A DNA stretch of 32,124 bases from Fredericiella sp038205395 (lineage in GTDB: Bacteria > Chloroflexota > Anaerolineae > Caldilineales > Caldilineaceae): contig JBBRBX010000069.1 of the NCBI GenBank assembly GCA_038205395.1, positions 1-32,124 on the forward strand, given 5' to 3'. Numbering within the stretch: the first letter of the stretch is position 1; each line of letters opens with the position of its first letter. Below the pieces are notes generated by a model that saw nothing but the letters and a program-made list of their open reading frames with translations, was not told the origin of the DNA and did no database searches. The translations under genes and the position numbers were made by a program. Below are positions 20,523 through 29,116 of the stretch, in pieces.

Positions 20523-21239
20523 TCACCTCTTGGGGGCAATAATTTGATAGTATGTCGCTAACAGCTTGTAAGGATGCTTGTCTGTCAGGGCAAATTCCAG
20601 TTGTTCAAGTTGAGAATAAACAATTGGATCATGTTTACGATCGTTATCGCCCCAATAGCCGGTAATACAAAGCAGCCCATAATCCTTTTCAACATAACAG
20701 CCGGATGCAGACTTCTTGTGCGCTGTAGTTGGTCAGTGTGTATCGAAAAGGATTCCTTGTGTCGTGCGTGCATCAATACTGGCCAGCGCATCGACAAGAT
20801 TTCCGCGCAGAAATGCGGCGGCGTAAACGCCGGAAAATCGATTGATACTTACGAGTGAAATGAATCCACTTGGTTGGATCGTTAAAATCAGATTATGCAG
20901 TAAAGCAGGCACATTTTCAACATATTGGAGCACATTATGGCATAGCGCCAGGTCGAATTTTTCGTCGGGAAATAGACGAGGAATTTCTCGCAGATCAGCA
21001 TGATGGAGATGAACGTCCTCTTGCAGGCCGGCTTCTATGACGTATTTCTGTGCATCATCCAGCATCTCATGTGAATAATCGACAATCTCCACTCTGTGTC
21101 CGCGCTCGGCTAATGGAATCGAATCAAAACCGTTGCCACCTCCTGCATCAAGGATGTACAATTTCCGTTCTGGAAGATGTTTGGCCAGGTTAATCTCTGT
21201 CTGTCTATACCTCAGCTTATGCCAAGGAAATGCCTGCGA
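20523..21239 (-). pseudogene. Class I SAM-dependent methyltransferase, frameshifted
   Basis: The longest intact piece (20733-21161) has the SAM-binding motif I LYILDAGGGNGFDSIPLAERG, the acidic strand IVDYSHEML and motif IV DLALCHNVLQYV. The frame continues upstream to a TAA at 21240-21242 and gives family-like HKLRYRQTEINLAKHLPERK, yet no ATG or GTG is available there. Downstream, TGA at 20733-20735 interrupts the frame after ILFDTH. The next residues make sense in another frame (LTNYSAQEVCIRLL). After that, the original frame again gives a convincing C-terminus, YVEKDYGLLCITGYWGDN and FALTDKHPYKLLATYYQ, ending at TGA 20523-20525. Thus a lost start and two compensating frameshifts are seen. 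Either the gene is decayed or the sequence has indel errors. Base composition is more AT-rich than its neighbours. The substrate is unknown. Confidence 0.8.
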
Positions 21240-21501
21240 TTACGCAACTTTCCTTCTGTAAATTGTAGTCGTATGTATCCTCGATGTAAATCAAACAGAA
21301 GGACACTAACAAAGTAAAAAGAGTTAAGCATGAGACTTTAACACAAAGCTTTGTCATATACATGTTGCCGATGAAGGTGCTGGATCGCCTCCCGATACGT
21401 CCCGCCCATCACTTTTCAATGCTTATCCTAACCAAGCCCTGCACTTCCTTCTTCATAAACTGTGACTTTTGGGAAACCCTATAACGCCAAAAATCTGGGT
21501 A
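21240..21501. other. AT-richer intergenic stretch
   Basis: No supported gene is seen here. Composition is clearly more AT-rich than the flanking operons, and the short frames present give no family-like protein. It lies between the 5' side of the broken methyltransferase gene and the promoter of the SorC-type operon. Confidence 0.5.
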
Positions 21502-21530
21502 TTGACAACGCAACAAATACGTGAAAGAAT
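21502..21530 (+). promoter_or_regulatory. Predicted sigma-70 promoter of the sorC/polyol operon
   Basis: TTGACA (21502-21507, perfect -35), 17-bp spacer and AAGAAT (21525-21530, 4 of 6 to -10). The predicted transcription start falls inside the palindromic operator that follows. Confidence 0.75.
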
Positions 21531-21562
21531 GAGCACATGCCAATATAGTTGGCATATGCTCA
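21530..21562. promoter_or_regulatory. Palindromic operator, probable SorC-family regulator site
   Basis: TGAGCAcATGCCAA (21530-21543) and TTGGCATaTGCTCA (21549-21562) are inverted repeats with one mismatch and a 5-base centre (TATAG). The site starts at the last base of the -10 and covers the start point, which fits repression by blocking RNA polymerase. It is 26 bp before the regulator's own ATG, so autoregulation is likely. Confidence 0.8.
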
Positions 21563-21588
21563 CATCTATTCCCTTCTTGAACTAATTT

Positions 21589-22575
21589 ATGAAAGACATA
21601 CGTCTGATGTTGCGTATTGCCGCACTCTACTATGTGGACGGCATGACGCATCAAGAGATTGCACAGCGTTTTCATGTTTCACGTCAAACCGTGGGGCGAC
21701 TGCTGCGCGTAGCGCGAGACTCTGGTATGGTGGAAGTACGCATTCACTACCCACGCTCTCTTTTTGTCGACTTGGAAACGGAGCTTGAGCGCGAATACGG
21801 CCTAAAGGAGTGCGTAATCGTTCCCAGCGATCTCAGTGCCGGCCCAGAAAGCTTGAAATCGGCGCTCGGTTTGGCAGGCGCCCAGTACATCGTCCAGTGT
21901 GTAAAAAACGAAGATATTCTTGGCCTGTCTTGGGGCGTGACGTTGGGGGCTGTGGCGCAGTATCTGGAGCCAAGCAGCGCAACAGGCGTGCGCGTTGTGC
22001 AATTGAATGGTGGTTTGGCGCGTGGACAGACGGTCACCAACGCTAGCGAGCTGGTACGCCAGTTCAGTGCTGCTTTTCAAGCTGACGCTTATGGCCTGAA
22101 CGTCCCTGCCATCGTGGACAGCACGGACATCTGCCGCGCTATCTATTCCGACTCCAACATCAAGTACACGCTGGACCTCGCCCAACAAGCCAATATCTGC
22201 ATGTTTTCGATTGGGACGCTTTCCTATATGTCTGTACTTGTGGAAGCTGGTTATATCTCTGCTGAGGATGTGATTGAGATGAAAGCCAACGGCGTAGTCG
22301 GCGACATCTGTTCACGTTATATCGATGTCTCAGGTCGCGTGCCTGATGCCGAACTGGCTGCACGCACCATCGGCATTGAGTTGGACGAACTGCGCAAGAA
22401 GGAAACAACGATTGCCATTGCCGGTGGCATGGACAAACTGAACGCTGTCCGCGGGGCGCTGGCCGGCCGCTACTGCAACGTGTTAATTACCGATGAATTC
22501 ATTGCGCGTGCGCTGTTGGCACATACGCAGTCAAAAGTTTTAGAGACACCAAATAGGGAAAGAAGGCCAAACTAA
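21589..22575 (+). CDS. SorC/DeoR-type sugar-responsive transcriptional regulator
   Basis: A 328-residue regulator. The N-terminal winged helix-turn-helix (about residues 10-50) reads ALYYVDGMTHQEIAQRFHVS and RQTVGRLLRVARDSGMVEV, typical of SorC members. Residues 60-320 form the sugar-phosphate-binding domain, with LGLSWGVTLGAV, VVQLNGGL, FSIGTLSYMSVLVEAGYIS, ANGVVGDICSRYID and IAIAGGMDKLNAVRGAL in the expected order. Family members usually bind phosphorylated sugars and release or change their grip on DNA. The operator just upstream suggests it controls its own operon, and it is cotranscribed with a dehydrogenase, kinase and transporter. The stop and the next start share one base (TAATG). The ribosome site is weak, so the protein is probably made at low level. 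The effector is probably the FGGY kinase product. Confidence 0.92.
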   Translation: MKDIRLMLRIAALYYVDGMTHQEIAQRFHVSRQTVGRLLRVARDSGMVEVRIHYPRSLFVDLETELEREYGLKECVIVPSDLSAGPESLKSALGLAGAQYIVQCVKNEDILGLSWGVTLGAVAQYLEPSSATGVRVVQLNGGLARGQTVTNASELVRQFSAAFQADAYGLNVPAIVDSTDICRAIYSDSNIKYTLDLAQQANICMFSIGTLSYMSVLVEAGYISAEDVIEMKANGVVGDICSRYIDVSGRVPDAELAARTIGIELDELRKKETTIAIAGGMDKLNAVRGALAGRYCNVLITDEFIARALLAHTQSKVLETPNRERRPN

Positions 22576-23615
22576 TGAGAGCTGTCCGTCTCTATCGCAT
22601 TGGAGAACTGCATGTCGATGATGTCCCTGTGCCTGCAATTCAGGCCGGCGAGGTGCAGGTGCGGGTCGGCGCTGTCGGCGTCTGTGGCTCCGATCTGCCT
22701 CGCATTATGCTAAGCGGTGCGCATCGCATGCCGGTCACCATTGGCCACGAATTCGCGGGCGAGATTTCCGCGCTTGGCGAAGGAGTAGACAGTTGGGCGG
22801 TGGGTGATAAGGTGACGGTGGCGCCGCTCCTTCCCTGCTATCACTGCCGCTGGTGCAAAGAGGGACTCTACCATCTCTGCACCTCCTATGACTACTTTGG
22901 ATCGCGACGAGATGGCGCTATGGCGGAATATGTCAACGCACCGGCAGCAAATTTAGTTAAGCTGCCGCCCAACGTGCCGATCGAAGTAGGAGCGATGTCT
23001 GATCCTTCAGCTACGGCGCTGCATGCTTTATGGCGCTCAAAGGTGGATCCCGGCGACACGGTGGCCGTCTATGGCGCCGGGCCGATTGGTTTGTATGCTG
23101 TGCAGTGGGCGCGTATTCTCGGCGCACAACGCATTGTGGCGGTAGATGTTTGGGACGATAAATTGGACTTAGCGCAGGAGTTGGGCGCCACGCACACTGT
23201 CAACGCCCAACGCGAAGACCCAGTGCAGCGGATTGAAGAAATCAGCGACGGCTGGATGGCGGACACAGTGATCGAATTTGCCGGCCTGCAAGCCACCCAG
23301 ATTCAGGCCATTCGCAGCACCCGGCGGCAGGGAACCGTTGTTTTTGTGGGCATTTCTCATGATGATCTGCAACTGCCTGAAGCAGTGGTGGATCGAGTTA
23401 TGCGCCACGAAATCTCCGTCACCGGTTCGTGGAACAGCAATTCGATGCCTTACCCCGGACGCGAATGGCAATTAACCGTAGACTACTTTGCTTCCGGACA
23501 ATTGATGGGTGAAACGCTCATCTCGCATCGTTTTTCACTAGATGACGCGCCGGAAGTATTTCCCAAGTTGTACCGTCGCGAAATGTCATTTAACAAGGTG
23601 CTGTTTATCCCTTAG
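22575..23615 (+). CDS. Zinc-dependent medium-chain alditol dehydrogenase, GatD-like
   Basis: A 346-residue MDR-family dehydrogenase. Catalytic zinc ligands are visible as Cys in GVCGSDLPR and His-Glu in TIGHEFAGE. The structural-zinc cysteines are in LLPCYHCRWCKEGLYHLC. The NAD-binding Rossmann motif is VAVYGAGPIGLYAVQ, with Asp in IVAVDVWDDK favouring NAD over NADP. The segments YDYFGSRRDGAMAEYV and SVTGSWNSNSMPYPGREW resemble galactitol-1-phosphate 5-dehydrogenases (GatD) and related sorbitol/xylitol enzymes. It should oxidise a polyol or polyol phosphate to the ketose form. The ATG overlaps the regulator stop by one base. With a dedicated kinase next door, a free polyol oxidised first and phosphorylated next is the simpler scheme. 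The exact substrate is not determinable from sequence alone. Confidence 0.9.
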   Translation: MRAVRLYRIGELHVDDVPVPAIQAGEVQVRVGAVGVCGSDLPRIMLSGAHRMPVTIGHEFAGEISALGEGVDSWAVGDKVTVAPLLPCYHCRWCKEGLYHLCTSYDYFGSRRDGAMAEYVNAPAANLVKLPPNVPIEVGAMSDPSATALHALWRSKVDPGDTVAVYGAGPIGLYAVQWARILGAQRIVAVDVWDDKLDLAQELGATHTVNAQREDPVQRIEEISDGWMADTVIEFAGLQATQIQAIRSTRRQGTVVFVGISHDDLQLPEAVVDRVMRHEISVTGSWNSNSMPYPGREWQLTVDYFASGQLMGETLISHRFSLDDAPEVFPKLYRREMSFNKVLFIP

Positions 23616-23648
23616 CGTACAGCAGGCTTGATGGGTGAGTGTGTGGTC

Positions 23649-25196
23649 ATGATGGCATCCAATTCCACTTATGTATTGGCAATCGATGTAGGCACCGAAA
23701 GTATACGCGTCGGCGTCTATGACCGTGTGGGCCGCCTTCACGCCACAGCTAGCTGCGCCTGCGATCTCCTGACGCCGCAGCCAGGTTGGGCGGAACAGGA
23801 CCCGCAGCAATGGTGGGCCGCCTTGCGGCGAGTTATCCCCTGCGCACTGCACAAAGCCGGCATTGAGGGGTCGCAGATAATGGCGGTTGCGGTCGATGCC
23901 ACCGCCTCGACTGTGCTGATGACCGACGCGGAAGGTGAGCCGCTGGGGAACGCTATCTTATGGATGGATACACGCGCTGCCGGTGAGGTAGAAGACATTG
24001 CCGCCACGCAACACCCAGTGCTGCGCTACTCGGGGGAACAAGATGCAGTCGAGTGGATGACACCCAAAGCGCTGTGGTTGAAGCGCAACCGACCGGAGCA
24101 GTATGCACAAGCGGCACATATTTGTGAATGTTTGGACTGGATAAACTTTAAGCTCACAGGGCAGTGGGCAGCATCGATCTGTCAAGCTACCTGCAAATGG
24201 AACTACATCTCGCGCGAAGGCGGCTGGTCGGACGAATTCTTGGCTGCCGTGGGATTGGAGGATGTACGCCGGAAATGGCCGGCACTCGTGCTGCCGCTGG
24301 GCGATTGGGTAGGTGCACTGACGGCTGACTGTGCCAAGGAGTTGGGGCTGCGACCAGCCATTCCCGTAGGTCAAGGTGGCGTGGATGCCCATGTTGGAAT
24401 GTTGGGTATGGGCGTCACCGAAGCCGGCATGCTCAGCATGACAATGGGGTCGTCGGCTGCTTATCTAGGGCTTTCGCAGGAGCCGGTGTGGCACCCAGCC
24501 ATTTGGGGGCCTTATCCCGACGCAGTGGTGCCTGGTCTTTACGTGATTGAAGGCGGCCAAGTGTCGACTGGCTCGATTACCCGCTGGTACCGCGATGAGT
24601 TTGGAGACAGGGAGGCGGCTCTGGCCGAGACTGAAGGGCGCAGCGCCTATGCCGTGCTGACGGAAGCGGCACTAGCGGTGCCGGCTGGCGCCGAGGGTCT
24701 TTTGGCGTTGGACTTCTGGCAGGGCAACCGCACGCCATACCGCGATCCCTGGGCGCGCGGCGCCTTTATCGGTCTCACTCTGCGGCACACACGCGCACAT
24801 CTTTACCGTGCCATTCTGGAAGCGGTCGCTTTTGGCGCTCGCAACGTTCTAAAATCGTTTGCGGAAGCGGGCTGTCCATTTGAGCGGATTGTCGTAGGGG
24901 GTGGAGGTGCACAAAACCGTGCCTGGCTCCAGATTCATGCTGACGTTTGTGGGCGGCCCCTCACTCTAGCCGGAGTAGACAACACTTCGCTCTTGGGAAC
25001 AGCCATTTGTGCGGCGACAGCAGCCGGCTGGTATGCGGACGTGAAGCAAGCGGCTGCGGCAATGAGCAGCACCGGCGATACCGTTGAACCCAATCCAGCC
25101 GTCGCGGAACGGTACGACTTCATGTTTGCCAAATATACTGCCGCTTACAGCCAGTTAAAGGAAATTCTGGCGGACTTGTCTCGGTCTATGGGGTAA
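23649..25196 (+). CDS. FGGY-family carbohydrate (ketose) kinase
   Basis: A kinase of about 515 residues with the two-domain actin-like ATPase fold. The first phosphate motif is VLAIDVGTESIRVGVYD, and the catalytic Asp is expected in GQGGVDAHVGMLGMG. The adenosine-binding region is IVVGGGGAQNRAWLQIHADV. MTMGSSAAYLGL and LLALDFWQGNRTPYRDPWARG resemble the ribulokinase-like branch (D-ribulose/L-ribulose and YpCarbK-type kinases) more than xylulokinase or glycerol kinase. I favour the ATG at 23649, with GGTGAG nine bases upstream. Starts at 23631 (ATG) or 23628 (TTG) are open and would add six or seven residues. It follows the dehydrogenase by about 30 bp. The product is probably a ketose phosphate derived from the polyol oxidised by the preceding enzyme. 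Confidence 0.9.
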   Translation: MMASNSTYVLAIDVGTESIRVGVYDRVGRLHATASCACDLLTPQPGWAEQDPQQWWAALRRVIPCALHKAGIEGSQIMAVAVDATASTVLMTDAEGEPLGNAILWMDTRAAGEVEDIAATQHPVLRYSGEQDAVEWMTPKALWLKRNRPEQYAQAAHICECLDWINFKLTGQWAASICQATCKWNYISREGGWSDEFLAAVGLEDVRRKWPALVLPLGDWVGALTADCAKELGLRPAIPVGQGGVDAHVGMLGMGVTEAGMLSMTMGSSAAYLGLSQEPVWHPAIWGPYPDAVVPGLYVIEGGQVSTGSITRWYRDEFGDREAALAETEGRSAYAVLTEAALAVPAGAEGLLALDFWQGNRTPYRDPWARGAFIGLTLRHTRAHLYRAILEAVAFGARNVLKSFAEAGCPFERIVVGGGGAQNRAWLQIHADVCGRPLTLAGVDNTSLLGTAICAATAAGWYADVKQAAAAMSSTGDTVEPNPAVAERYDFMFAKYTAAYSQLKEILADLSRSMG

Positions 25197-25202
25197 AACA
25201 GC

Positions 25203-26729
25203 GTGAGTAACATCCTTGTCTTGCAGAATCTAGCCAAACATTTTCCGGGTGTGCAGGCGCTGGCTGATGTGAGTTTCTCCGTGCGAACAGGGGAGGTGCA
25301 CTGTATCGCCGGCCAGAATGGCGCCGGCAAGTCTACACTCATCAAGATCCTATCAGGCGCCTATCAGGCGGATGCGGGGCAAATCATCTACAAAGATGCC
25401 CCAGTTACCATCGCCAATCCCCAGGCCGGGTTTCGTATGGGGATCAGCGTCATCTATCAGGAGTTGGACTTGATTCCTGACCTGTCAGTGGCAGAGAACA
25501 TCTGGCTAGGGCAGTACCCGCGAGGAAGAGGCGGTCTGATCGCTTGGGGCGGGATGCAAAATGCCAGCCGCGCCCTGATGGAAACGTTGGGCTGTCGTTT
25601 TTCGGTGACGCAGCCGGTAGGGAGTCTTAGTCCAGGGGAACAGCAGATGGTGGCGATTGCCAAGTCGCTGTCACACAAGGCTTCCGTGCTCATCATGGAC
25701 GAGGTGACCTCATCCCTGTCGGACCACGAGCAGGTGCGTCTCTTTCAAGTGATTGCCCGGCTCAAAGCGCAGGGTACAACCATCATCTATATTACGCACA
25801 AGCTAAACGAGATTTTTGAACTAGGCGACCGGGTCACTGTAATGCGCGATGGGCGTTACATCGGCACGTGGGACATCGCCGAGACAAACCAGGACTTTCT
25901 CGTGGAGAAGATGATCGGTCACAAAATCGAGGCGCGTTCGGATGCTGCCCATCCTGCCACAGGGGACGTGCTGCTGCAGGTGGATGGCGTCAGCAACCCG
26001 CATGTGCTGCGCAACGTCTCGTTCCGGCTCCACAAGGGTGAGGTGCTAGGGATCGCTGGCCTAGTCGGTTCTGGACGTACGGAACTGTTGCGTGTCCTAT
26101 TTGGCCTCGACAATCAAGCCGTAGGACGCATAACGTTGGGTGGCCGTCTTGTTCGTCCGCGCAATCCGATTGAGGCGCAGCGGCTGGGGTTAGCCCTTGT
26201 ACCGGAAAACCGCAAGACAGAGGGCTTGGTTCTCTCCATGTCTGTTTTGGAAAACTTTATCCTTCCCAGCCTACGTAAGTTTCAGCGTATCGGCTTTGTT
26301 CGCGGCGGCCAGGCGCAGGCTGGGGCGGTGGAGACGGCGGCGCAACTCAACACGAAGTTCTCCTCGCTGCATGACGATGTCGTTACGCTGAGCGGCGGCA
26401 ATCAGCAGAAGGTAGTGCTGGGCAAATGGCTGTTGGCCGGCGCAGATGTCCTACTTTTGGACGAGCCGACGCGTGGCATCGACGTTGGCGCCAAGGAGGA
26501 AATTTACCGCCTCATTCGCCGGCTGGCGCAGGAAGGCAAAGGCATTTTGATGGTTTCGTCGGAGTTTCCCGAACTTTTGACCGCCTGTGACCGCATTCTT
26601 GTCATGCGAGCCGGCAGAATTGTTGGTGAATTTGATGCAAAAGCGAGCAGGAAAGAAGAAATTATGGAACGGGCGATAGTGGGCGACAATGGCGCGTATG
26701 ACAGTGAAATAGGAATCCCAAATCTATGA
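25203..26729 (+). CDS. CUT2 ABC importer ATPase, RbsA-like (two ATPase domains)
   Basis: A 508-residue protein with tandem nucleotide-binding domains, as usual for ribose/xylose-type importers. Domain 1 has Walker A GQNGAGKSTLIKI, signature LSPGEQQMVAIAKSL and Walker B VLIMDEVTSSLSDHE. Domain 2 has a degenerate Walker A GLVGSGRTELLRVL, signature LSGGNQQKVVLGKWL and Walker B VLLLDEPTRGIDVG, the normal asymmetry of this family. It starts with GTG at 25203, six bases after the kinase stop, with a poor ribosome site, and ends overlapping the permease start (ATGA at 26726-26729). It should power sugar uptake with the permease and binding protein that follow. Confidence 0.95.
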   Translation: MSNILVLQNLAKHFPGVQALADVSFSVRTGEVHCIAGQNGAGKSTLIKILSGAYQADAGQIIYKDAPVTIANPQAGFRMGISVIYQELDLIPDLSVAENIWLGQYPRGRGGLIAWGGMQNASRALMETLGCRFSVTQPVGSLSPGEQQMVAIAKSLSHKASVLIMDEVTSSLSDHEQVRLFQVIARLKAQGTTIIYITHKLNEIFELGDRVTVMRDGRYIGTWDIAETNQDFLVEKMIGHKIEARSDAAHPATGDVLLQVDGVSNPHVLRNVSFRLHKGEVLGIAGLVGSGRTELLRVLFGLDNQAVGRITLGGRLVRPRNPIEAQRLGLALVPENRKTEGLVLSMSVLENFILPSLRKFQRIGFVRGGQAQAGAVETAAQLNTKFSSLHDDVVTLSGGNQQKVVLGKWLLAGADVLLLDEPTRGIDVGAKEEIYRLIRRLAQEGKGILMVSSEFPELLTACDRILVMRAGRIVGEFDAKASRKEEIMERAIVGDNGAYDSEIGIPNL

Positions 26730-27712
26730 CTGCCAATACTTCTAATACTTCTACAACGGCCAGCCAGCGTTGGCTACAGATGCTGCTTCAACTCTTGCGC
26801 GAGCAAAACCTGCTAATTTTGTTTCTGGCTATGATTGCCCTGGCGGCTTTCGCCTCGGACAAGTTCTTATCCACGCGCAACATCTTTAATATGCTTCAGC
26901 AGTCTTCGATTGTAGGCGTCGTAGCCATTGGTATGACCTTTGTGATCTTGCTGGCGGGGATTGACCTGGGAGTCGGCTCCGTTATGGCCCTGGCGGGAAT
27001 GGTGGTCTCCATCGGCATTATGCGGTGGGAGATTGGAATTGGGCCAAGCATTGCTCTGGCACTGGCCGTAGGCGCCGGTCTTGGCCTCGTCAACGGCCTC
27101 GTTATTACCTATGGTAAAGTGCCGCCGTTTATCGCCACACTAGCCTCGCTAGTGGCCGTGCGCGGTCTGGCGCTGCTATCGACGGACGGGCAGCCCGTCT
27201 TCGGGCTGCCGGAAAGCATTCAGTTTCTGGGCGGCGGTTACATCGGCCCCGTCCCAGTAGTAGGCATTATTTGGATTGCAGCCACACTGCTAGCCATCAT
27301 CGTGCTGCGTTATACACTCTTTGGCCGCTCCCTGTATGCCACGGGTGGCAACTACGAAGCAGCGCGGCTCTCAGGCATCCGCACCCAATTTTTCACCAAT
27401 TTGGCCTACGTTACCTCCGGCTTTTTAAGCGCTCTTGCCGGTATCTTGCTAGCTTCCTGGCTGACGGTCGGACAGCCGACAGCCGGCGCGGGGATGGAAT
27501 TAACCGCCATTGCCGCAGTGGTGCTGGGCGGTACAAGCCTCTCCGGCGGTAAGGGCGGCGTTGTCGGCACCTTTATCGGCGTGCTGCTACTCACCATTAT
27601 CACCAACATCTTCAATTTGCGCGGAGTCTCCTCCTACTTCCAGCAGATATTTATGGGCGCCATCATCGTTACGGCGGTGATTCTCAATAAAGTCATGGCT
27701 AACCGGCGCTGA
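26726..27712 (+). CDS. CUT2 ABC sugar permease, RbsC-like
   Basis: A 328-residue inner-membrane protein with about eight to ten hydrophobic helices. Family landmarks are FNMLQQSSIVGVVAIGMTFV, LLAGIDLGVGSVMALAGM near residue 72, YATGGNYEAARLSGI, which precedes the coupling region, and VVLGGTSLSGGKGGVVGTFI near the C-terminus. It is translationally coupled to the ATPase by a 4-bp overlap. About 120 bp separates it from the binding-protein gene. In many CUT2 operons the binding protein comes first; here it comes last, with its own strong ribosome site. Confidence 0.95.
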   Translation: MTANTSNTSTTASQRWLQMLLQLLREQNLLILFLAMIALAAFASDKFLSTRNIFNMLQQSSIVGVVAIGMTFVILLAGIDLGVGSVMALAGMVVSIGIMRWEIGIGPSIALALAVGAGLGLVNGLVITYGKVPPFIATLASLVAVRGLALLSTDGQPVFGLPESIQFLGGGYIGPVPVVGIIWIAATLLAIIVLRYTLFGRSLYATGGNYEAARLSGIRTQFFTNLAYVTSGFLSALAGILLASWLTVGQPTAGAGMELTAIAAVVLGGTSLSGGKGGVVGTFIGVLLLTIITNIFNLRGVSSYFQQIFMGAIIVTAVILNKVMANRR

Positions 27713-27833
27713 TCGATGTAGTTGGTACAAAATAACAAGAGAGGAGGTGGGGCAGTACAAGTTATCGGTTTTATCGTCTGGACGAGTGTGTGATCTGAAT
27801 CGGCTTCTCTAACACCTAATCAAGGAGAATCAA

Positions 27834-28874
27834 ATGCATGCGGTAAAGCAATGGGCAATCGTCGTACTTCTTTTGACGTCGTTTGTACTTTCGGCTTGTA
27901 CGGCTACCGTACCGGCTGCACCTGCACAGACGCCGGCTGATGCTTCAGCAGCTACAGATGTCGCTGCACAGGAAGCCACCCCAGCAGCGGAAGGCAGTGG
28001 GCTAGTGATTGGCTTTTCACAAGTGACGCTGGATTCCCCTTTCTATGTTGAACTGATGAAGGCCGCTGAAGCGGAGGCCCAAGCCCAAGGAATTGAGTTT
28101 ATTTACGTAGATGCCCAGGGCGACATTGCCAAGCAGAACAACGATATTCAGGATCTGATCACACGCGGGATAGACGTGCTCATCCTCAATGCCGTCAATC
28201 CGGAAGGCGTTGTCCCGTCGGTCAATGCACTAAATGATGCCGGCATTCCAATTGTGACAGTAGATCGTCCCATCACACCCAAAGTAGCGTCGCATGTCGG
28301 GCGCGACAACAAGGTCATGGGCCGGCTGATTGGCGACTATGCCAAAGAACAACTCGGCGACAGTGGCAAGATCATTGAACTGCAAGGCGATGCCGGCGGC
28401 GCTGTAATGATGGCACGCCGCGATGGCTTTGAGGAGGCGTTTACAGACAGCGGCATTGAAATCATTCAAGGCCCTTACGACGAGTACATTCGCTCCAACG
28501 CCGTAAGCTCCTTCCAAGATCTGCTGCAGGCCAATCCCGATGTCAACTTGGTATATGGTCACAATGACGATATGGCGCTAGGCGCTGTACAGGTGCTGGA
28601 GTCGCAAGGCGTTGAAGGCGTTAAGGTCATGGGTGTAGACTGCTTGATGGAGGCGGTGCAGGCGGTTGTGGATGGCCGCTATGACGCAACCACCGCTAAT
28701 GACCCGCAGTTCCTGGGCACGCTGGCGGTGCGTGTCGCTGCCAAGGTCGCTGCGGGTGAGCAGGTGCCGGAGTACGTGGATGCAGGCTCGATCCTCATCA
28801 CCCAGGACAACGCGACGGAGTTCCTCAATCCCGATTTGGTGTTCTGCGCCTATGCACCGGAAGTCCAATACTAA
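27834..28874 (+). CDS. CUT2 sugar-binding lipoprotein, RbsB-like
   Basis: A 346-residue periplasmic-binding-protein-like I family member. The lipoprotein signal ends in LSAC with Cys22, followed by an Ala/Pro/Thr linker of about 35 residues. The mature domain begins GLVIGFSQVTLDSPFYVELM and includes DLITRGIDVLILNAVNP, IPIVTVDRP, the hinge-side phrase DAGGAVMMARRDGFEEAF, VYGHNDDMALGAVQVLE and VMGVDCLMEAVQAV, all in the family order. It should deliver a monosaccharide or polyol to the RbsC-like permease. AAGGAG lies just before the ATG. The 27713-27833 gap holds this ribosome site and no clear promoter or hairpin. The ligand is unknown; a polyol or ketose is inferred from the adjacent dehydrogenase and kinase. 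Confidence 0.94.
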   Translation: MHAVKQWAIVVLLLTSFVLSACTATVPAAPAQTPADASAATDVAAQEATPAAEGSGLVIGFSQVTLDSPFYVELMKAAEAEAQAQGIEFIYVDAQGDIAKQNNDIQDLITRGIDVLILNAVNPEGVVPSVNALNDAGIPIVTVDRPITPKVASHVGRDNKVMGRLIGDYAKEQLGDSGKIIELQGDAGGAVMMARRDGFEEAFTDSGIEIIQGPYDEYIRSNAVSSFQDLLQANPDVNLVYGHNDDMALGAVQVLESQGVEGVKVMGVDCLMEAVQAVVDGRYDATTANDPQFLGTLAVRVAAKVAAGEQVPEYVDAGSILITQDNATEFLNPDLVFCAYAPEVQY

Positions 28875-28880
28875 GGAGCC

Positions 28881-28948
28881 GTCACAAGATAAGTGTCGCA
28901 TTTTGGACGCCTTCTGGACGAGACCACCTGCTACACTTATCTCATGAC
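28881..28948. repeat. Long imperfect inverted repeat after the RbsB-like gene
   Basis: AGATAAGTGT (28887-28896) is repeated inverted as ACACTTATCT (28933-28942). Beyond a CA/CA mismatch, the outer GTCA and TGAC also pair (28881-28884 with 28945-28948). The 36-base centre contains two related pieces (TTTTGGACGCC and TTCTGGACGAG). It begins 6 bp after the stop. No T-run follows. It may end or stabilise the transcript, or be a remnant of a small palindromic element. Confidence 0.65.
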
Positions 28949-28999
28949 GAGTCCTAAGTTGTAGGGTTGGCGCTGCTGTTTGTGTTGTACAAAATTCTG

Positions 29000-29034
29000 T
29001 GAGCCGCTGCACTGCAATTGGGTGCAGCGGCTCA
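29000..29034. terminator. Perfect 13-bp hairpin downstream of the polyol operon
   Basis: TGAGCCGCTGCAC (29000-29012) and GTGCAGCGGCTCA (29022-29034) form a perfect GC-rich stem with a 9-base loop about 125 bp after the RbsB-like stop. There is no T-run after it on the plus strand, so terminator function is likely but not certain. Confidence 0.55.
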
Positions 29035-29116
29035 TGTCGGAACACCACTTGCGCTTTGTAAGACCACAAGTTAGGGCGTTATTCTTCTCTCCCTGCCCAT
29101 CCCGCGCTACCCTGGC

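Noticed and set aside
20585..20797. 70-codon minus-strand small protein with a hydrophobic stretch
   Set aside because: It is an alternative frame across the broken methyltransferase. The other frame gives a convincing methyltransferase C-terminus over the same bases.
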